DNA of 25,606 nucleotides from CAZBDU01 sp964490725 (GCA_964490725.1 CAZBDU010000079.1:1-25606), one strand, 5' to 3'; positions 15,971 through 25,064 are shown, counted from the first letter of the stretch. Made by a program: numbers and translations. Notes: generated by a model from the sequence alone, not told the origin.

Positions 15971-16234
15971 CTAGCCGAGAGCGACGAGCTTTTTGTACAG
16001 TCTTTGTTTCTTCCTGGCGGCCGTGTTTCTGTGCAGGACCCCCTTGCTCACGGCTCTGTCCAGCAGGCTTTCCACCTCTTTGAACCTCGAGGCCGCCTCA
16101 TCCCTGGCCTTGCTGTCCACCAGCTCCTGGAACCGCCGCGCTTCGGTGCGCACGCGGGTCTTTAACATGCGGTTTCGCATCCGCCTGTTCAGGCTCTGCC
16201 GGTGCCGTTTGGCCGCCGAATCATATCCGGGCAC
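15971..16234 (-). CDS. rpsT: 30S ribosomal protein S20
   Basis: The 87-residue basic, all-helical protein has the S20 pattern: SAAKRHRQSLNRRMRNRMLKT at the start, a long central helix, and the signature LHRNTAARKKQRL near the end. It binds the 5' domain of 16S rRNA. The start is GTG16234, with GGAGG 5 nt upstream, and the N-terminus MPGYDSA replaces the common MANIKSA. It heads the rpsT-HU-lnt1 operon behind its own promoter. Confidence 0.94.
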   Translation of the reverse strand: MPGYDSAAKRHRQSLNRRMRNRMLKTRVRTEARRFQELVDSKARDEAASRFKEVESLLDRAVSKGVLHRNTAARKKQRLYKKLVALG

Positions 16235-16281
16235 GTATTCCTCCGTCGAAATCCCTCAAGAATAAGTTCAGATGTTATAAG

Positions 16282-16310
16282 AAACTATCAAATTCCGGAC
16301 GTCCTGTCAA
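16282..16310 (-). promoter_or_regulatory. Promoter of rpsT-HU-lnt1
   Basis: On the minus strand, a perfect -35 TTGACA (16310-16305). The best -10 candidates are GATAGT (16289-16284, 15-bp spacer) or TAGTTT (16287-16282, 17-bp spacer). The region is AT-rich compared with its surroundings. The leader would be about 40-45 nt. A GGACGTCC palindrome lies in the spacer. Confidence 0.5.
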
Positions 16311-16349
16311 GAGCGCCCCCTACTCCCCGCCCCGCAGAGCCCCCGCCGG

Positions 16350-18347
16350 TTACTCTTTTCGACGGGAGGGGCGGATCAGCGCCGCCACCAGCAGCACCAC
16401 CAGAAATGCCCCGCCGGCCTTGGGGAACCAGTCCCCCAGGAGGGTGTACAGGGTCCGCTGCGGCTTGCGGAACGCCACGTCCACCACCAGCGAGGTGGCC
16501 TGGTAGTAGGGGCGTGAGGCGGCCACGAGGCCGGTGGGCTTGACGTAGCAGGTGAGCCCCGAGGCGGTGGCCCGCAGCAAGGGGGTGCGGTTCTCCACCG
16601 CCCGGAAGATGGCGTTCACCGCGTGCTGTTTGGCCTCCACCTCCGTGAGGGACCAGTAGTCGTTCGACAGGTTGACGATGGCCTCCGCGCCGGCCACGAC
16701 GAAGCGTCTCACGTCGTCCGGGAAGGAGTCCTCGAAGCAGATGGGAGTGGAGAAGCGGAACGCCGGCACCTGAAACACCACCCGTTCGGTCCCCGGCTCC
16801 CACAGGTACACATCGAAGCTCTGCAGCATCTCGTACACCTGGGGAAGCTGCTCCTTCCAGGGGAAGTACTCCGTGAAGGGCACCAGGTGGATCTTGTGAT
16901 AGGTGGCCACCCGCCGGCCGTCCGGAGCGAACAGCACGGCGGCGTTGTAGTCGTAGCGCTTCTCCCGACCCCCCTCGCGGATCAGCTCGTAGTCGTCGTT
17001 GCCCGTGACGAGCCACACCCCCAGGCTTTTCTGGTAGCGCAGGAAGTCCGCCACCAGCGCGGCCAGCGGGCTGTCTTGCGGCTTGACCTGCCTCCAGCGG
17101 CGGATGTTGGGCACGAAGGCGGTCTCCGACCAGGCCACCAGGTCGGGGTGGGTCTTCACCGCCTGGTCGGTGAGCCCCTTCAGGGTGTCGAAGGTCTCCC
17201 GGTAGTCGTTCTTCCGCGGGTCGGAGTTCTGCTGTACCAGGGCCACCCGGGCGTCCTTCACCACCGGTCTCTGCTGGTACAGGTACAGGCTGACCGCTCC
17301 GAACGCCAGGGCGCAGACCAGCGGCACCATCGAGATCAGAGCCGCTCGCACCCCGGAAACGGGGCTCTCCCGGCGCAGCACCGGGGCCAGCGCCGCGGCC
17401 AGCCCGGCGTTGACCAGAACCACCAGAAAGCTCACCGCCCACACCCCGGCGAGCGAAGCCACCTGGATCAGCGCCAGGAAGGGATACTGCGTGGTGCCCC
17501 ACAGCGCCCAGGGAAAGCCCAGGAAGCCGGTGGAGCGCAGGTACTCGAAGACCGTCCACCCCACCGCGTACACCAGAAAGCGCAAGGCGGGCAGGCGGCT
17601 GGCGATCCACAGTACCGGCCAGAAGAACAGCGCGTACGCCAGCAGGAAGTAAAGGGTCATGAGCTGCAGCGTGATCAGGCTGTAGGTTCCCAGCCAGTAG
17701 AGGCTGAGCATCCCCTGGAGCACCCCGAAGGTGGTGAGGTAGAACAGCCCCCAGCCTGCGGTGGACAGCTCCACGGCCAGTAAGAGCGGCACCAGCGCCA
17801 CGAAGGCAAGGGCAGGCAGCCCCTCCAGGGAGATGAAGGAGGGAAAGGCCGCGGTGCCGAGAAAGACCGAAAGCAGCGTCAGCGGCAAGCCCCAGTCCGT
17901 GCCTGCGCCCTTTCTGGCCGTCGGCTCGTCTCGCCAGGCCAGGTAGCCTCCCAGGCCCAGCAGGAGCAGCGGCAGGAAGTACACCAGGCTGGCCAGACGC
18001 TCCTGCCACGTGTCCAGAGCCAGCCGCACGGGGGAGCCTCCGGAGGCCTGAAACCGCTGCACGTAGCCCATGTTCGCGTTGGAGGCGTAGATGTAGGAGA
18101 AGAGGAACAACACCAGCGTCAGGACGAACAGCAGCTCCGGGAGGCGCCGCTGCAGGAAGGGCTGGGAGAGCCGACCGCGGGAGCGGGCCAGGAAGGCGAT
18201 CCCGGCGCACACGTGCAGGGCAAGCAGGCCGTTGTAGATCCAGTCCGTGTACACCAGCCGTTCGGGCGCCAGCCCGAAGGGTCCCGCCAGGCGCAGTGCC
18301 ACCTCCACGAGAGGCACAGCGATATACAGCCAGCCGGTCAACGCCAT
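16350..18347 (-). CDS. lnt: Apolipoprotein N-acyltransferase, copy 2, with extra N-terminal membrane domain
   Basis: The 665-residue paralogue of lnt1 keeps the full triad: E408 (WSETAFVP), K485 (YHKIHLVPFTEYFP) and C537 (STPICFED). It differs by about 150 extra N-terminal residues with roughly four predicted membrane helices (about 5-25, 36-55, 70-88, 118-138) before the usual Lnt membrane region (about 152-355). ATG18347 has GAGG 7 nt upstream and lies 9 bp after tyrS, so it is probably the last gene of the gltX-glyS-tyrS operon. It is intact, so it may acylate a different lipoprotein set, use different acyl donors, or act on another amide substrate of the nitrilase superfamily. Lnt is the best call. 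Confidence 0.88.
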   Translation of the reverse strand: MALTGWLYIAVPLVEVALRLAGPFGLAPERLVYTDWIYNGLLALHVCAGIAFLARSRGRLSQPFLQRRLPELLFVLTLVLFLFSYIYASNANMGYVQRFQASGGSPVRLALDTWQERLASLVYFLPLLLLGLGGYLAWRDEPTARKGAGTDWGLPLTLLSVFLGTAAFPSFISLEGLPALAFVALVPLLLAVELSTAGWGLFYLTTFGVLQGMLSLYWLGTYSLITLQLMTLYFLLAYALFFWPVLWIASRLPALRFLVYAVGWTVFEYLRSTGFLGFPWALWGTTQYPFLALIQVASLAGVWAVSFLVVLVNAGLAAALAPVLRRESPVSGVRAALISMVPLVCALAFGAVSLYLYQQRPVVKDARVALVQQNSDPRKNDYRETFDTLKGLTDQAVKTHPDLVAWSETAFVPNIRRWRQVKPQDSPLAALVADFLRYQKSLGVWLVTGNDDYELIREGGREKRYDYNAAVLFAPDGRRVATYHKIHLVPFTEYFPWKEQLPQVYEMLQSFDVYLWEPGTERVVFQVPAFRFSTPICFEDSFPDDVRRFVVAGAEAIVNLSNDYWSLTEVEAKQHAVNAIFRAVENRTPLLRATASGLTCYVKPTGLVAASRPYYQATSLVVDVAFRKPQRTLYTLLGDWFPKAGGAFLVVLLVAALIRPSRRKE

Positions 18348-18356
18348 CTTCGAGCC

Positions 18357-19589
18357 TCACTCCACGACGAAGCGGAAGTACCGTTTCTTTCCGGCCCGCA
18401 GCAGCAGCGAGCCCTCCTCGAGGTCCGCTGCGCCCACCACGGCCTCCACGGAGCCGGCCGCCCGGCCGCCTACGTAGGCCCCGCCCTGCTCCACCAGCCG
18501 CCGGGCTTCACTCTTCGAGGAGGCAAGGCCCGCCCGCACGAACAGGTCCACCACGTTGATCCCCGCCGCCAGCTCCGCGCGGGCCAGTGCGGCAGAAGGC
18601 ACCGAGCTCAGGTCGGCGCCCTCACCGCCGCCGAACACCCCCCGGGAGGCCTCCCGAGCCTTCTCCGCCTCCTCACGGCCGTGCACGACGGCGGTCAGCT
18701 CCAGCGCCAGGGTCTGCTTGGCGGCGTTGATCTCCCGGTCTCTGAGGCTCGAAAGGCGCTCCACCTCGGAAAGCGGCAGGAAGGTGAACACCCGCAGGAG
18801 CCTGCCCGCGTCCGCGTCGGGTACGCCCCGCCAGTACTGGTAGAACTCGTAGGGGCTCACCATCTGCGGGTCCAGGAACAGCGCGCCACGCTCGGTCTTT
18901 CCCATCTTCTGGCCGTCGGAGCGGGTCAGAAGGGGGGTGGTCAGGGCGAAGGCCTCCCCGCCCTCCACGCGGCGGATCAGGTCGATCCCCGCCACGATGT
19001 TGCCCCACTGATCGTCTCCGCCCAGCTGCAGGCGGCAGCCGTAGTTGCGGAACAGCACCAGGAAGTCGTAGGACTGCAGGATCTGGTAGTTGAACTCCAG
19101 GAAGGTGAGACCGCTCTCCAGCCGCATCTTGTAGGTTTCGAAGCCGAGCATGCGGTTCACCGAGAAATGGCGGCCGATCTCGCGCAGGAAGTCGATGTAG
19201 TTCAACCCCGCCAGCCACTCGGCGTTGTCCAGCATCAGCGCCCCCTGGGGTGAAAAGTCCAGGAAGCGGGCCATCTGGGACCGGAAGCGCTCCGCGTTGG
19301 TACGGATCTCCTCCAGGGAGAGCATCCGGCGCATCGCCGTTTTCCCTGAAGGGTCGCCGATGCGGCTGGTGCCGCCGCCAATGAGGGCGATCGGGCGGTG
19401 CCCGGCGCGCTGCAGGTGGGCCATGGCGAACAGCTGCACCAGGTGCCCCGCGTGCAGGCTGCCCGCGGTAGGGTCGAAGCCGACGTAGAAGGTGACCCGC
19501 TCCCGATCCAGGGCCTCGGCCAGGGCCGTCTCGTCGGAGCACTGCTTGTAGAAGCCCCGCTCTTTCAGTGTGCGAAGCACTCCCGCCAT
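18357..19589 (-). CDS. tyrS: Tyrosyl-tRNA synthetase
   Basis: This class I synthetase charges tRNA-Tyr. The 410-residue protein has the HIGH-type motif HAGH (46-49), tyrosine-pocket residues in YVGFDPTAGSLHAGH, the QLGGDDQWGN motif (188-197), and a KMSKS-type loop KMGKT (228-232). A C-terminal S4 RNA-binding domain follows (about 340-405). The length is normal for the bacterial TyrS type with HAGH. The ATG directly follows the glyS stop codon, so the genes are coupled. Confidence 0.97.
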   Translation of the reverse strand: MAGVLRTLKERGFYKQCSDETALAEALDRERVTFYVGFDPTAGSLHAGHLVQLFAMAHLQRAGHRPIALIGGGTSRIGDPSGKTAMRRMLSLEEIRTNAERFRSQMARFLDFSPQGALMLDNAEWLAGLNYIDFLREIGRHFSVNRMLGFETYKMRLESGLTFLEFNYQILQSYDFLVLFRNYGCRLQLGGDDQWGNIVAGIDLIRRVEGGEAFALTTPLLTRSDGQKMGKTERGALFLDPQMVSPYEFYQYWRGVPDADAGRLLRVFTFLPLSEVERLSSLRDREINAAKQTLALELTAVVHGREEAEKAREASRGVFGGGEGADLSSVPSAALARAELAAGINVVDLFVRAGLASSKSEARRLVEQGGAYVGGRAAGSVEAVVGAADLEEGSLLLRAGKKRYFRFVVE

Positions 19590-20927
19590 CTAGGCCTCCC
19601 TGCGGTACTCGCGGACCGCCGAGCGGATGCGCTCCGCAAGAGAGGAGATGGGAATGCGCTCCTGCTGCATGGAGTCCCGGTGGCGCAGGGTGGCGGTGGC
19701 GTCTTCCTTGCTCTGGTAGTCGATGGTGACCCCGTAGGGGGTGCCGACCTCGTCCTGCCTCCGGTAGCGCCTGCCGATGGCGCCGCTCTGATCGTAGAAG
19801 GTGGTGAACTCCTCGCGAAGCTCACGCTCCACTCTCTGCGCCAGCTCGGCCAGCCCGTCCTTCTTGACCAGCGGAAACACGCCCACCGTGATCGGAGCCA
19901 GCAGCGGGTGAAACCTCATCACGGTGCGGACCTCCCCTTCCACCTCCTCCTCATCGTAGGCATCCGCCAGCACGGTCAGAACCGTGCGGGTGAGCCCGGC
20001 TGAGGTCTCGATCACGTAGGGAACGAACCGCTCGCCCCGCACGTCATCCAGGTAGCTCAGGTCCTTGCCGGAAAACTCCGCGTGGCGGCGCAGGTCGTAG
20101 TCGGTGCGGTTGTGGATCCCCTCCAGCTCGCGCCAGCCGAAGGGGAACTCGTACTCGATGTCGAAGGCCACCTTGGCGTAGTGGGCCAGCTCCTCGCGGC
20201 CGTGCTGGTGGAAGCGCAGCTTCTCCGGCCTCACCCCGAGCTTCCGGTAGAACTCGAACCGCTCGGCCTTCCAGTACTCGAACCACTTCTCATCCTCCGA
20301 GGGGTGGATGAAGAACTGCATCTCCATCTGCTCGAACTCGCAGGTGCGGAAAATGAAGCTCTTCGTGGTGATCTCGTTGCGGAAGGCCTTGCCGACCTGG
20401 GCGATGCCGAAAGGCACCCGCGCCCGGGCGGTCTGCACCACGTTCTTGAAGTTGACATAGATCCCCTGGGCGGTCTCCGGGCGGAGGTACACCAGTGAGG
20501 CGTCTTCCTCCACCGGGCCCAGATGAGTACGGAACATCAGGTTGAACTGCCGGGGCTCGGTGAGCTCGCCGCCACACTCGGGGCAGGTATGGGAGGCGAG
20601 GTTCTCCGGGGAGAGCTGATCGGCCCGGAAACGCTGCCGGCACTTGCGGCAGTCCACCAGGGGATCGTTGAAGTTCTCCACGTGCCCGGAGGCCTCCCAG
20701 ACCCGGGGATGCATCAGGATGGCGGCGTCCAGCCCCACGATGTTCTCGTGAAGCTGGGTCATCTCCCGCCACCAGAAGCGCTGAATGCGGTTCTTGAGCT
20801 CCACGCCCATGGGGCCGTAGTCCCAGGCGGAAGCCAGCCCGCCGTAGATCTCGCTGGATTGATACACGAACCCCCTTCGCTTGCACAGCGAGACCAGTGC
20901 ATCCATGGACACCTGAGGATTTGCCAT
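19590..20927 (-). CDS. glyS: Glycyl-tRNA synthetase, single-chain (alpha2) type
   Basis: This class II synthetase charges tRNA-Gly. The 445-residue protein is the single-chain dimeric type (also called GlyQS), not the alpha2-beta2 type. It shows an N-terminal motif 1 region (YQSSEIYGGLASAWDYGP), a zinc site C93-x2-C96 and C115-x2-C118, motif 2 in GKAFRNEI, motif 3 around GLTRTVL, and the C-terminal anticodon domain with APITVGVFPLV and TPYGVTIDYQS. It lies 42 bp after gltX and abuts tyrS. The single-chain form is consistent with, but not specific to, a spirochaete. Confidence 0.97.
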   Translation of the reverse strand: MANPQVSMDALVSLCKRRGFVYQSSEIYGGLASAWDYGPMGVELKNRIQRFWWREMTQLHENIVGLDAAILMHPRVWEASGHVENFNDPLVDCRKCRQRFRADQLSPENLASHTCPECGGELTEPRQFNLMFRTHLGPVEEDASLVYLRPETAQGIYVNFKNVVQTARARVPFGIAQVGKAFRNEITTKSFIFRTCEFEQMEMQFFIHPSEDEKWFEYWKAERFEFYRKLGVRPEKLRFHQHGREELAHYAKVAFDIEYEFPFGWRELEGIHNRTDYDLRRHAEFSGKDLSYLDDVRGERFVPYVIETSAGLTRTVLTVLADAYDEEEVEGEVRTVMRFHPLLAPITVGVFPLVKKDGLAELAQRVERELREEFTTFYDQSGAIGRRYRRQDEVGTPYGVTIDYQSKEDATATLRHRDSMQQERIPISSLAERIRSAVREYRREA

Positions 20928-20969
20928 CGTTGCTCTACCTCTTGCCTCGTTCCAAGGTTGTCTCCTCCT

Positions 20970-22448
20970 TCACGCCTCCGGCGCCGACTCCAGGGCCGCC
21001 AAAGCGCCCTCCACCCGCCGCAGCGCCTCGCTCTCTCCCAACAGCAGCAGGGAAGCGAACAGCGGCGGGGAGACCCTGCTGCCCGTCACGGCCACCCGCA
21101 GGCACATCATCAGGTCCCCAAACTTCATGCCCAGGGCCTCCGCCAGGGAGCGAAGCCGGCCCTCGCTCTCCTCCTCGCTGCGCCCCGCGAAGCCGGGCAG
21201 CTCCGTGCGCAATGCGCCCAGCGCCTCCGCGGTGCGGCGGCGGTCCAGCCTCCTCGGAACCAGCTCCTGGAGATCGTAGCGCTCGATGCCCTGAAACAGG
21301 AACGCCGCCAGCTCCACCACGTCCGCAAGGACCGTCAACCGCGGCTGGACCAGGGGCACCAGCCCCTCGAGGAGGCGCCGCTCCTCCGCGCCGGGCTCCG
21401 CCCCCACCAGGCCCGCCTCCTGCAGGAAAGGCAGCAGCCGCCCGGCCAGCTCCTGCGGGGCGAGGCGCCGGATATACTGCCCATTGAACCAGTCAAGCTT
21501 CTTGTAGTCGAAGACCGCTGCGGCCTTGTTGAGCCGCTCCAGGGCGAAGGAGCCTTCCAGCTCCGCCAGGGTGAACATCTCCCGGGAATCGTCGTAGGAC
21601 CAGCCCAGAAGCGCCACGTAGTTGACCAGCGCCTCCGGCAGGTAGCCCCGCCTGCGGAACTCCCCCACCCGGGTGGCGCCGTGCCGCTTGGACAGCTTCT
21701 GCCCGTCCGGGCCCAGCACCATGGGCAGGTGGCAGAAGCGGGGCGGCTGCCAGCCGAAGGCCCGGTAGAGCAGCACGTGCAGCGGCGTGGAGGGCAGCCA
21801 CTCCTGCGCCCGCAGCACGTCGGTGATCTCCATGGCGTGGTCGTCCACCACGTTCGCCAGGTGGTAGGTGGGAAAGCCGTCGGATTTCAGGAGCACCGGA
21901 TCGGGGCTGACGTCGGCGTTGCGGGTCTCCACCCGCCCCAGCAGCCGGTCCTCGAAAGCCGTGGCGCCCTCCAGGGGCACCTTGAGGCGCACCACCGGCC
22001 GGTTCCCCTCACCCTCCAGCCGCAGGCGCTCCTCCTTGGTGAGCTCCCGGCAGCGGCGGTCGTAGCCCAGCGGCCCCCGGCGCCGGCTCTGCTCCTCCTT
22101 CAGGCGCGCCAGGCGCTCCTGGGAGCAGTAGCAGGGATAGGCCTCCCCCCGGGCCACCAGCTCTGCGGCGTGGGAGCGGTACAGATCGAAGCGCTCGCTC
22201 TGGAAGTAGGGGCCGACAGGCCCCCCCACGTCCGGTCCCTCGTCCCAGCGGAAGCCCAGCCAGGCAAAGGTGGCGTAGATATCCTGGAGGGCCTCCTCCC
22301 GGTAGCGCTCCCGGTCGGTGTCCTCGATGCGCAAGAGGAAACGCCCGCCGCGGCTGCGAGCGTACAGATAATTGAAAAGCGCCGTCCGTACGCCGCCAAT
22401 ATGCTGGAAGCCAGTCGGCGAAGGCGCGTAGCGTACCCGCACTGTCAT
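20970..22448 (-). CDS. gltX: Glutamyl-tRNA synthetase
   Basis: This class I synthetase charges tRNA-Glu. From ATG22448 the product is 492 aa and starts MTVRVRYAPSPTG, the standard GltX beginning; upstream open frame is not coding. Motifs are HIGG (16-19), the zinc-site cysteines C106, C108 and C133 with a tyrosine (Y129), and KLSKR (251-255), then an all-helical anticodon-binding domain. Whether it discriminates tRNA-Glu from tRNA-Gln cannot be judged here. It is the first gene of the operon, 22 nt after a predicted transcription start, with an AAGGG ribosome site. Confidence 0.97.
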   Translation of the reverse strand: MTVRVRYAPSPTGFQHIGGVRTALFNYLYARSRGGRFLLRIEDTDRERYREEALQDIYATFAWLGFRWDEGPDVGGPVGPYFQSERFDLYRSHAAELVARGEAYPCYCSQERLARLKEEQSRRRGPLGYDRRCRELTKEERLRLEGEGNRPVVRLKVPLEGATAFEDRLLGRVETRNADVSPDPVLLKSDGFPTYHLANVVDDHAMEITDVLRAQEWLPSTPLHVLLYRAFGWQPPRFCHLPMVLGPDGQKLSKRHGATRVGEFRRRGYLPEALVNYVALLGWSYDDSREMFTLAELEGSFALERLNKAAAVFDYKKLDWFNGQYIRRLAPQELAGRLLPFLQEAGLVGAEPGAEERRLLEGLVPLVQPRLTVLADVVELAAFLFQGIERYDLQELVPRRLDRRRTAEALGALRTELPGFAGRSEEESEGRLRSLAEALGMKFGDLMMCLRVAVTGSRVSPPLFASLLLLGESEALRRVEGALAALESAPEA

Positions 22449-22476
22449 GGTAACCCTTTCCGGAACGGTTAGGGGG

Positions 22477-22505
22477 ATTATAAGGAAGGGGGTGGCGCTG
22501 GTCAA
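22477..22505 (-). promoter_or_regulatory. Near-consensus promoter of gltX-glyS-tyrS-lnt2
   Basis: On the minus strand, -35 TTGACC (22505-22500), 17-bp spacer, and a perfect -10 TATAAT (22482-22477). It is the best sigma70 promoter in the window. The rest of the 179-bp gap to the symporter gene (22506-22627) is GC-rich; I see no clear promoter for the symporter in it. Confidence 0.8.
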
Positions 22506-22627
22506 CAACCCGTTTGTCCGCAGGCTCACCGCCACCAGGGCGTCCCGCCGGCCGACCCGGTCGAAGCCCCCCCCGCGTACCCGGCGCTCCCTTGCAACGC
22601 CGGGGGCGGAAGGGATACCTTGGCGGC

Positions 22628-23992
22628 ATGGTCATCTATGCAGCGGCCCTGGCTGCCTACACCGTCGGGGTGGCAGTCGTGGGGCTGAGGGGACTCCTGA
22701 AGGTGAAGTCCATCGACGACTACCTGGTGGCGGGCCGCAGCGCCTCCTCGCTGGCCACGGGCGGCTCCCTGGCCGCGACCATTCTGGGGGGCTCCAGCAC
22801 CGTGGGGCTGGTGGGCCTGGCCTACCGCAGGGGCCTCACCGGCAGCTGGTGGCTGCTGGTGGGAGCGGTGGGGCTGGCGGGCCTGCTCGTTCTTGCCCGC
22901 CGGGTGCGCGCCGGCCGGGTCCGCACCTTGCCCGAGATGGTAGGGCTGTGGTACGGGCCGGCGGTTCGCAAGGTCGCTTCGGTGTTGATCCTGGCCGCCT
23001 GGCTGGGCATCGTGGGCGCCCAGGCGGCCGCCGCGGGCCGGGTGACGGCGGCCTTCCTGGGAGGCGGGGCCCGCCTGTGGACCTGCGCGGCCGCGGCGCT
23101 GTTCATCGCCTACACGGCCGCCGGCGGGCAGCGCTCGGTAATCCGCACCGATCTGCTGCAGCTGGCGCTCATCGTGGCCGGGGTGGTGGCGGCCGGAGCA
23201 GTGGCGTGGAAGTCGGCGGGAGGGGGCGAGGGACTGCGCGCCGGGCTCGCACCCGGGCTGCTCTCCTTTCCCCTCTCCCCGGCTTTCGGGATGGGGGACC
23301 TTACCCTGCTGCTGCTGGTGGTGGGATCCACCTACCTGGTGGGGCCGGACATGGTCTCCAGGCTCTTCGCCAGCCGCAGCGACCCCGCGGCGCGGCGGGG
23401 AATCCTGCTGGCGCTGTGCGTGCTGGTTCCCGGGGCCTTTCTGCTGGCCCTCCTGGGCCTGGAGGCCCGCGTCCTGCTGCCCGGGCTGTCCGCCGCCGAG
23501 GCGGCGCTGCCTGCCCTGATCGCGGAGGCGCTGCCCGCGGCGGTGTCCGCGCTCACCCTCGTGGCGCTGCTGTCCGCCTTTCTCTCTTCGGCCGACACCA
23601 CGCTGCTGACGGTCTCGGCGATCCTCACCGTGGACCTGCTGGGAGGGACCGAGCGCCGCGGGAGCCTGCTGCGGGCGCGGCTGCTGACGGTAGCCGCCGG
23701 TGCCGCCTCCCTGGCAGTGGCGCTGGCCAGCGGCGGCATCATTCCCTCGCTCCTGCTGGGCTACACTGTGTTCTCAGGCGGCCTGGCCGTTCCCGTGGTG
23801 TGTGCGCTGACGGGCCGTCCGATGAGCCGGCCCGCGGCCGCCCTGGCCATGACCGGCGGCGGCCTGCTGGCCCTGGCCGGGAAGCTGACCGGTCGCGACG
23901 TGCTGATCGCCGGCGCCTTCGGGTTCGGACTGGTCCTCTTCCTGGCGGACGCGCTGCGCGCCCGCCGGCGCAGGCGCAGCGCCGCCGCATGA
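22628..23992 (+). CDS. Sodium:solute symporter family transporter (SSS/PutP-like)
   Basis: The 454-residue protein is almost entirely hydrophobic, with about 12-13 predicted membrane helices. The SSS pattern is visible: a first helix, DDYLVAGRSAS, GGSLAATILGGSSTVGL (unwound helix 1 of the LeuT-like core), a GPDMVSRLFASRS loop, and LSAFLSSADTTLLTVSAIL, whose SSADT corresponds to the sodium-site helix of PutP and vSGLT. The substrate cannot be predicted. ATG22628 is chosen because it begins the first membrane helix; the ribosome site is weak. It is divergent from gltX. The following gene, cysteine synthase, is 145 bp away with its own promoter, so no functional link is implied. Confidence 0.85.
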   Translation: MVIYAAALAAYTVGVAVVGLRGLLKVKSIDDYLVAGRSASSLATGGSLAATILGGSSTVGLVGLAYRRGLTGSWWLLVGAVGLAGLLVLARRVRAGRVRTLPEMVGLWYGPAVRKVASVLILAAWLGIVGAQAAAAGRVTAAFLGGGARLWTCAAAALFIAYTAAGGQRSVIRTDLLQLALIVAGVVAAGAVAWKSAGGGEGLRAGLAPGLLSFPLSPAFGMGDLTLLLLVVGSTYLVGPDMVSRLFASRSDPAARRGILLALCVLVPGAFLLALLGLEARVLLPGLSAAEAALPALIAEALPAAVSALTLVALLSAFLSSADTTLLTVSAILTVDLLGGTERRGSLLRARLLTVAAGAASLAVALASGGIIPSLLLGYTVFSGGLAVPVVCALTGRPMSRPAAALAMTGGGLLALAGKLTGRDVLIAGAFGFGLVLFLADALRARRRRRSAAA

Positions 23993-24081
23993 GCATCCAG
24001 AGCGGGCATAGCCACGTCATCACGGTCAGGTTAGGCCCGGGGACGCCGGGGTATACTTTACGAACCCGCACAGAAATGTAA

Positions 24082-24110
24082 TTGCACAAAACCGTTTTCC
24101 ATGATACATT
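24082..24110 (+). promoter_or_regulatory. Candidate promoter and operator of cysteine synthase-rrf2
   Basis: -35 TTGCAC (24082-24087), 17-bp spacer and extended -10 TGATACATT (TG at 24102-24103, TACATT 24105-24110). The spacer contains a perfect short inverted repeat AAAAC-C-GTTTT (24088-24098), which could be an operator, perhaps for the Rrf2 protein of the same operon. The leader would be about 20 nt. An unrelated TATACT lies at 24052-24057. Confidence 0.5.
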
Positions 24111-24137
24111 ACCAGCTAAAGTAGGTTTTGCGCGGGT

Positions 24138-25064
24138 ATGCGGAGGCGGATTTACCCGGACATCACGCACGTTATCGGCCGGACGCCGCTGGTATACCTG
24201 AGCAGGCTTGCCCGGGGCTGCGCCGCCCGGGTGGCGGCGAAGCTCGAGTATCTGAACCCAGGGGGCAGCTCCAAGGATCGCATCGTTCTGGCGATGATCC
24301 GGGATGCGGAGCGCCAGGGGTTTATCGGTCCGGGAAGCGTCCTGGTGGAGGCCACCAGCGGCAACACCGGAATCAGCCTGGCGATGGTGTGCGCGGTCAA
24401 GGGATATAGGCTGATTCTGACGATGCCCGAGAGCACCCCGGAGCAGCAGATCGCCTGCTTCCGCTCCCACGGCGCGGAGGTGGTGGCGACTCCGGCGGCG
24501 GAGGGGATGCGAGGGGCCATAGCCAGGGCGGAGGAGATCGTGGCGGGGGAGCGCAGGGCTTTCACACCCGGTCAGTTTCACAACCCGTCGAATCCCGAGG
24601 CCCACGAGCGCGGCACCGCCCAGGAAATCTGGGATGACACGGCCGGCGAGGTGGACGTGGTGGTGGCCGGCGTGGGGACCGGAGGCACCATCACCGGCGT
24701 AGGCCAGGGGCTGCGCCGACGCAAGCCCACGGTGAAGTGCGTGGCTGTAGAGCCCGCCGCCTCCCCTACCCTCTCCGGCGGCTACTCCGGCATGCACGGC
24801 ATCCAGGGAATCGGGGCGGGCTTTCTGCCGCCGGTGCTCAACCGGGAGTTGATCGACGATATCGTGACGGTGGGCGACCAAGAGGCTGCCCAAACCGCGC
24901 AGACGCTATTCAGGATTGAGGGGATCCCCGCCGGAGCTTCCTCCGGAGCCGCCGTGTGGGCGGCGCTGGAGGTGGCGCGGCGGAGGGAGAACGCCGGCGA
25001 GCTGGTGGTTGTGATACTCCCTGATGGGTCCCACAAACACATCGATACGGGGTTGGTAGAATGA
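24138..25064 (+). CDS. cysK: Cysteine synthase (O-acetylserine sulfhydrylase family, PLP-dependent)
   Basis: The product (308 aa) is a fold-type II PLP enzyme: PLP lysine K46 in PGGSSKDRI, substrate loop TSGNTG (73-78), phosphate loop GTGGT (180-184), and the SSG serine near 269 that contacts the pyridine ring nitrogen. It is expected to make cysteine from O-acetylserine and sulphide. The residue before the PLP lysine is Ser where Val or Ile is usual. Cystathionine beta-synthase-like or O-phosphoserine-using activity cannot be excluded. The stop codon overlaps the rrf2 start as ATGA. Coupling to an Fe-S-type regulator fits control of sulphur supply. Confidence 0.92.
   Translation: MRRRIYPDITHVIGRTPLVYLSRLARGCAARVAAKLEYLNPGGSSKDRIVLAMIRDAERQGFIGPGSVLVEATSGNTGISLAMVCAVKGYRLILTMPESTPEQQIACFRSHGAEVVATPAAEGMRGAIARAEEIVAGERRAFTPGQFHNPSNPEAHERGTAQEIWDDTAGEVDVVVAGVGTGGTITGVGQGLRRRKPTVKCVAVEPAASPTLSGGYSGMHGIQGIGAGFLPPVLNRELIDDIVTVGDQEAAQTAQTLFRIEGIPAGASSGAAVWAALEVARRRENAGELVVVILPDGSHKHIDTGLVE

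Noticed and set aside
16288..18360. 690-residue minus-strand frame overlapping lnt2
   Set aside because: It is an Arg/Gly/Pro-rich shadow in an alternative frame; the 16350-18347 frame carries the Lnt motifs.
22506..22627. T-loop-like GGTCGAAGCC suggesting a tRNA
   Set aside because: No acceptor stem, anticodon arm or D arm can be drawn around it.
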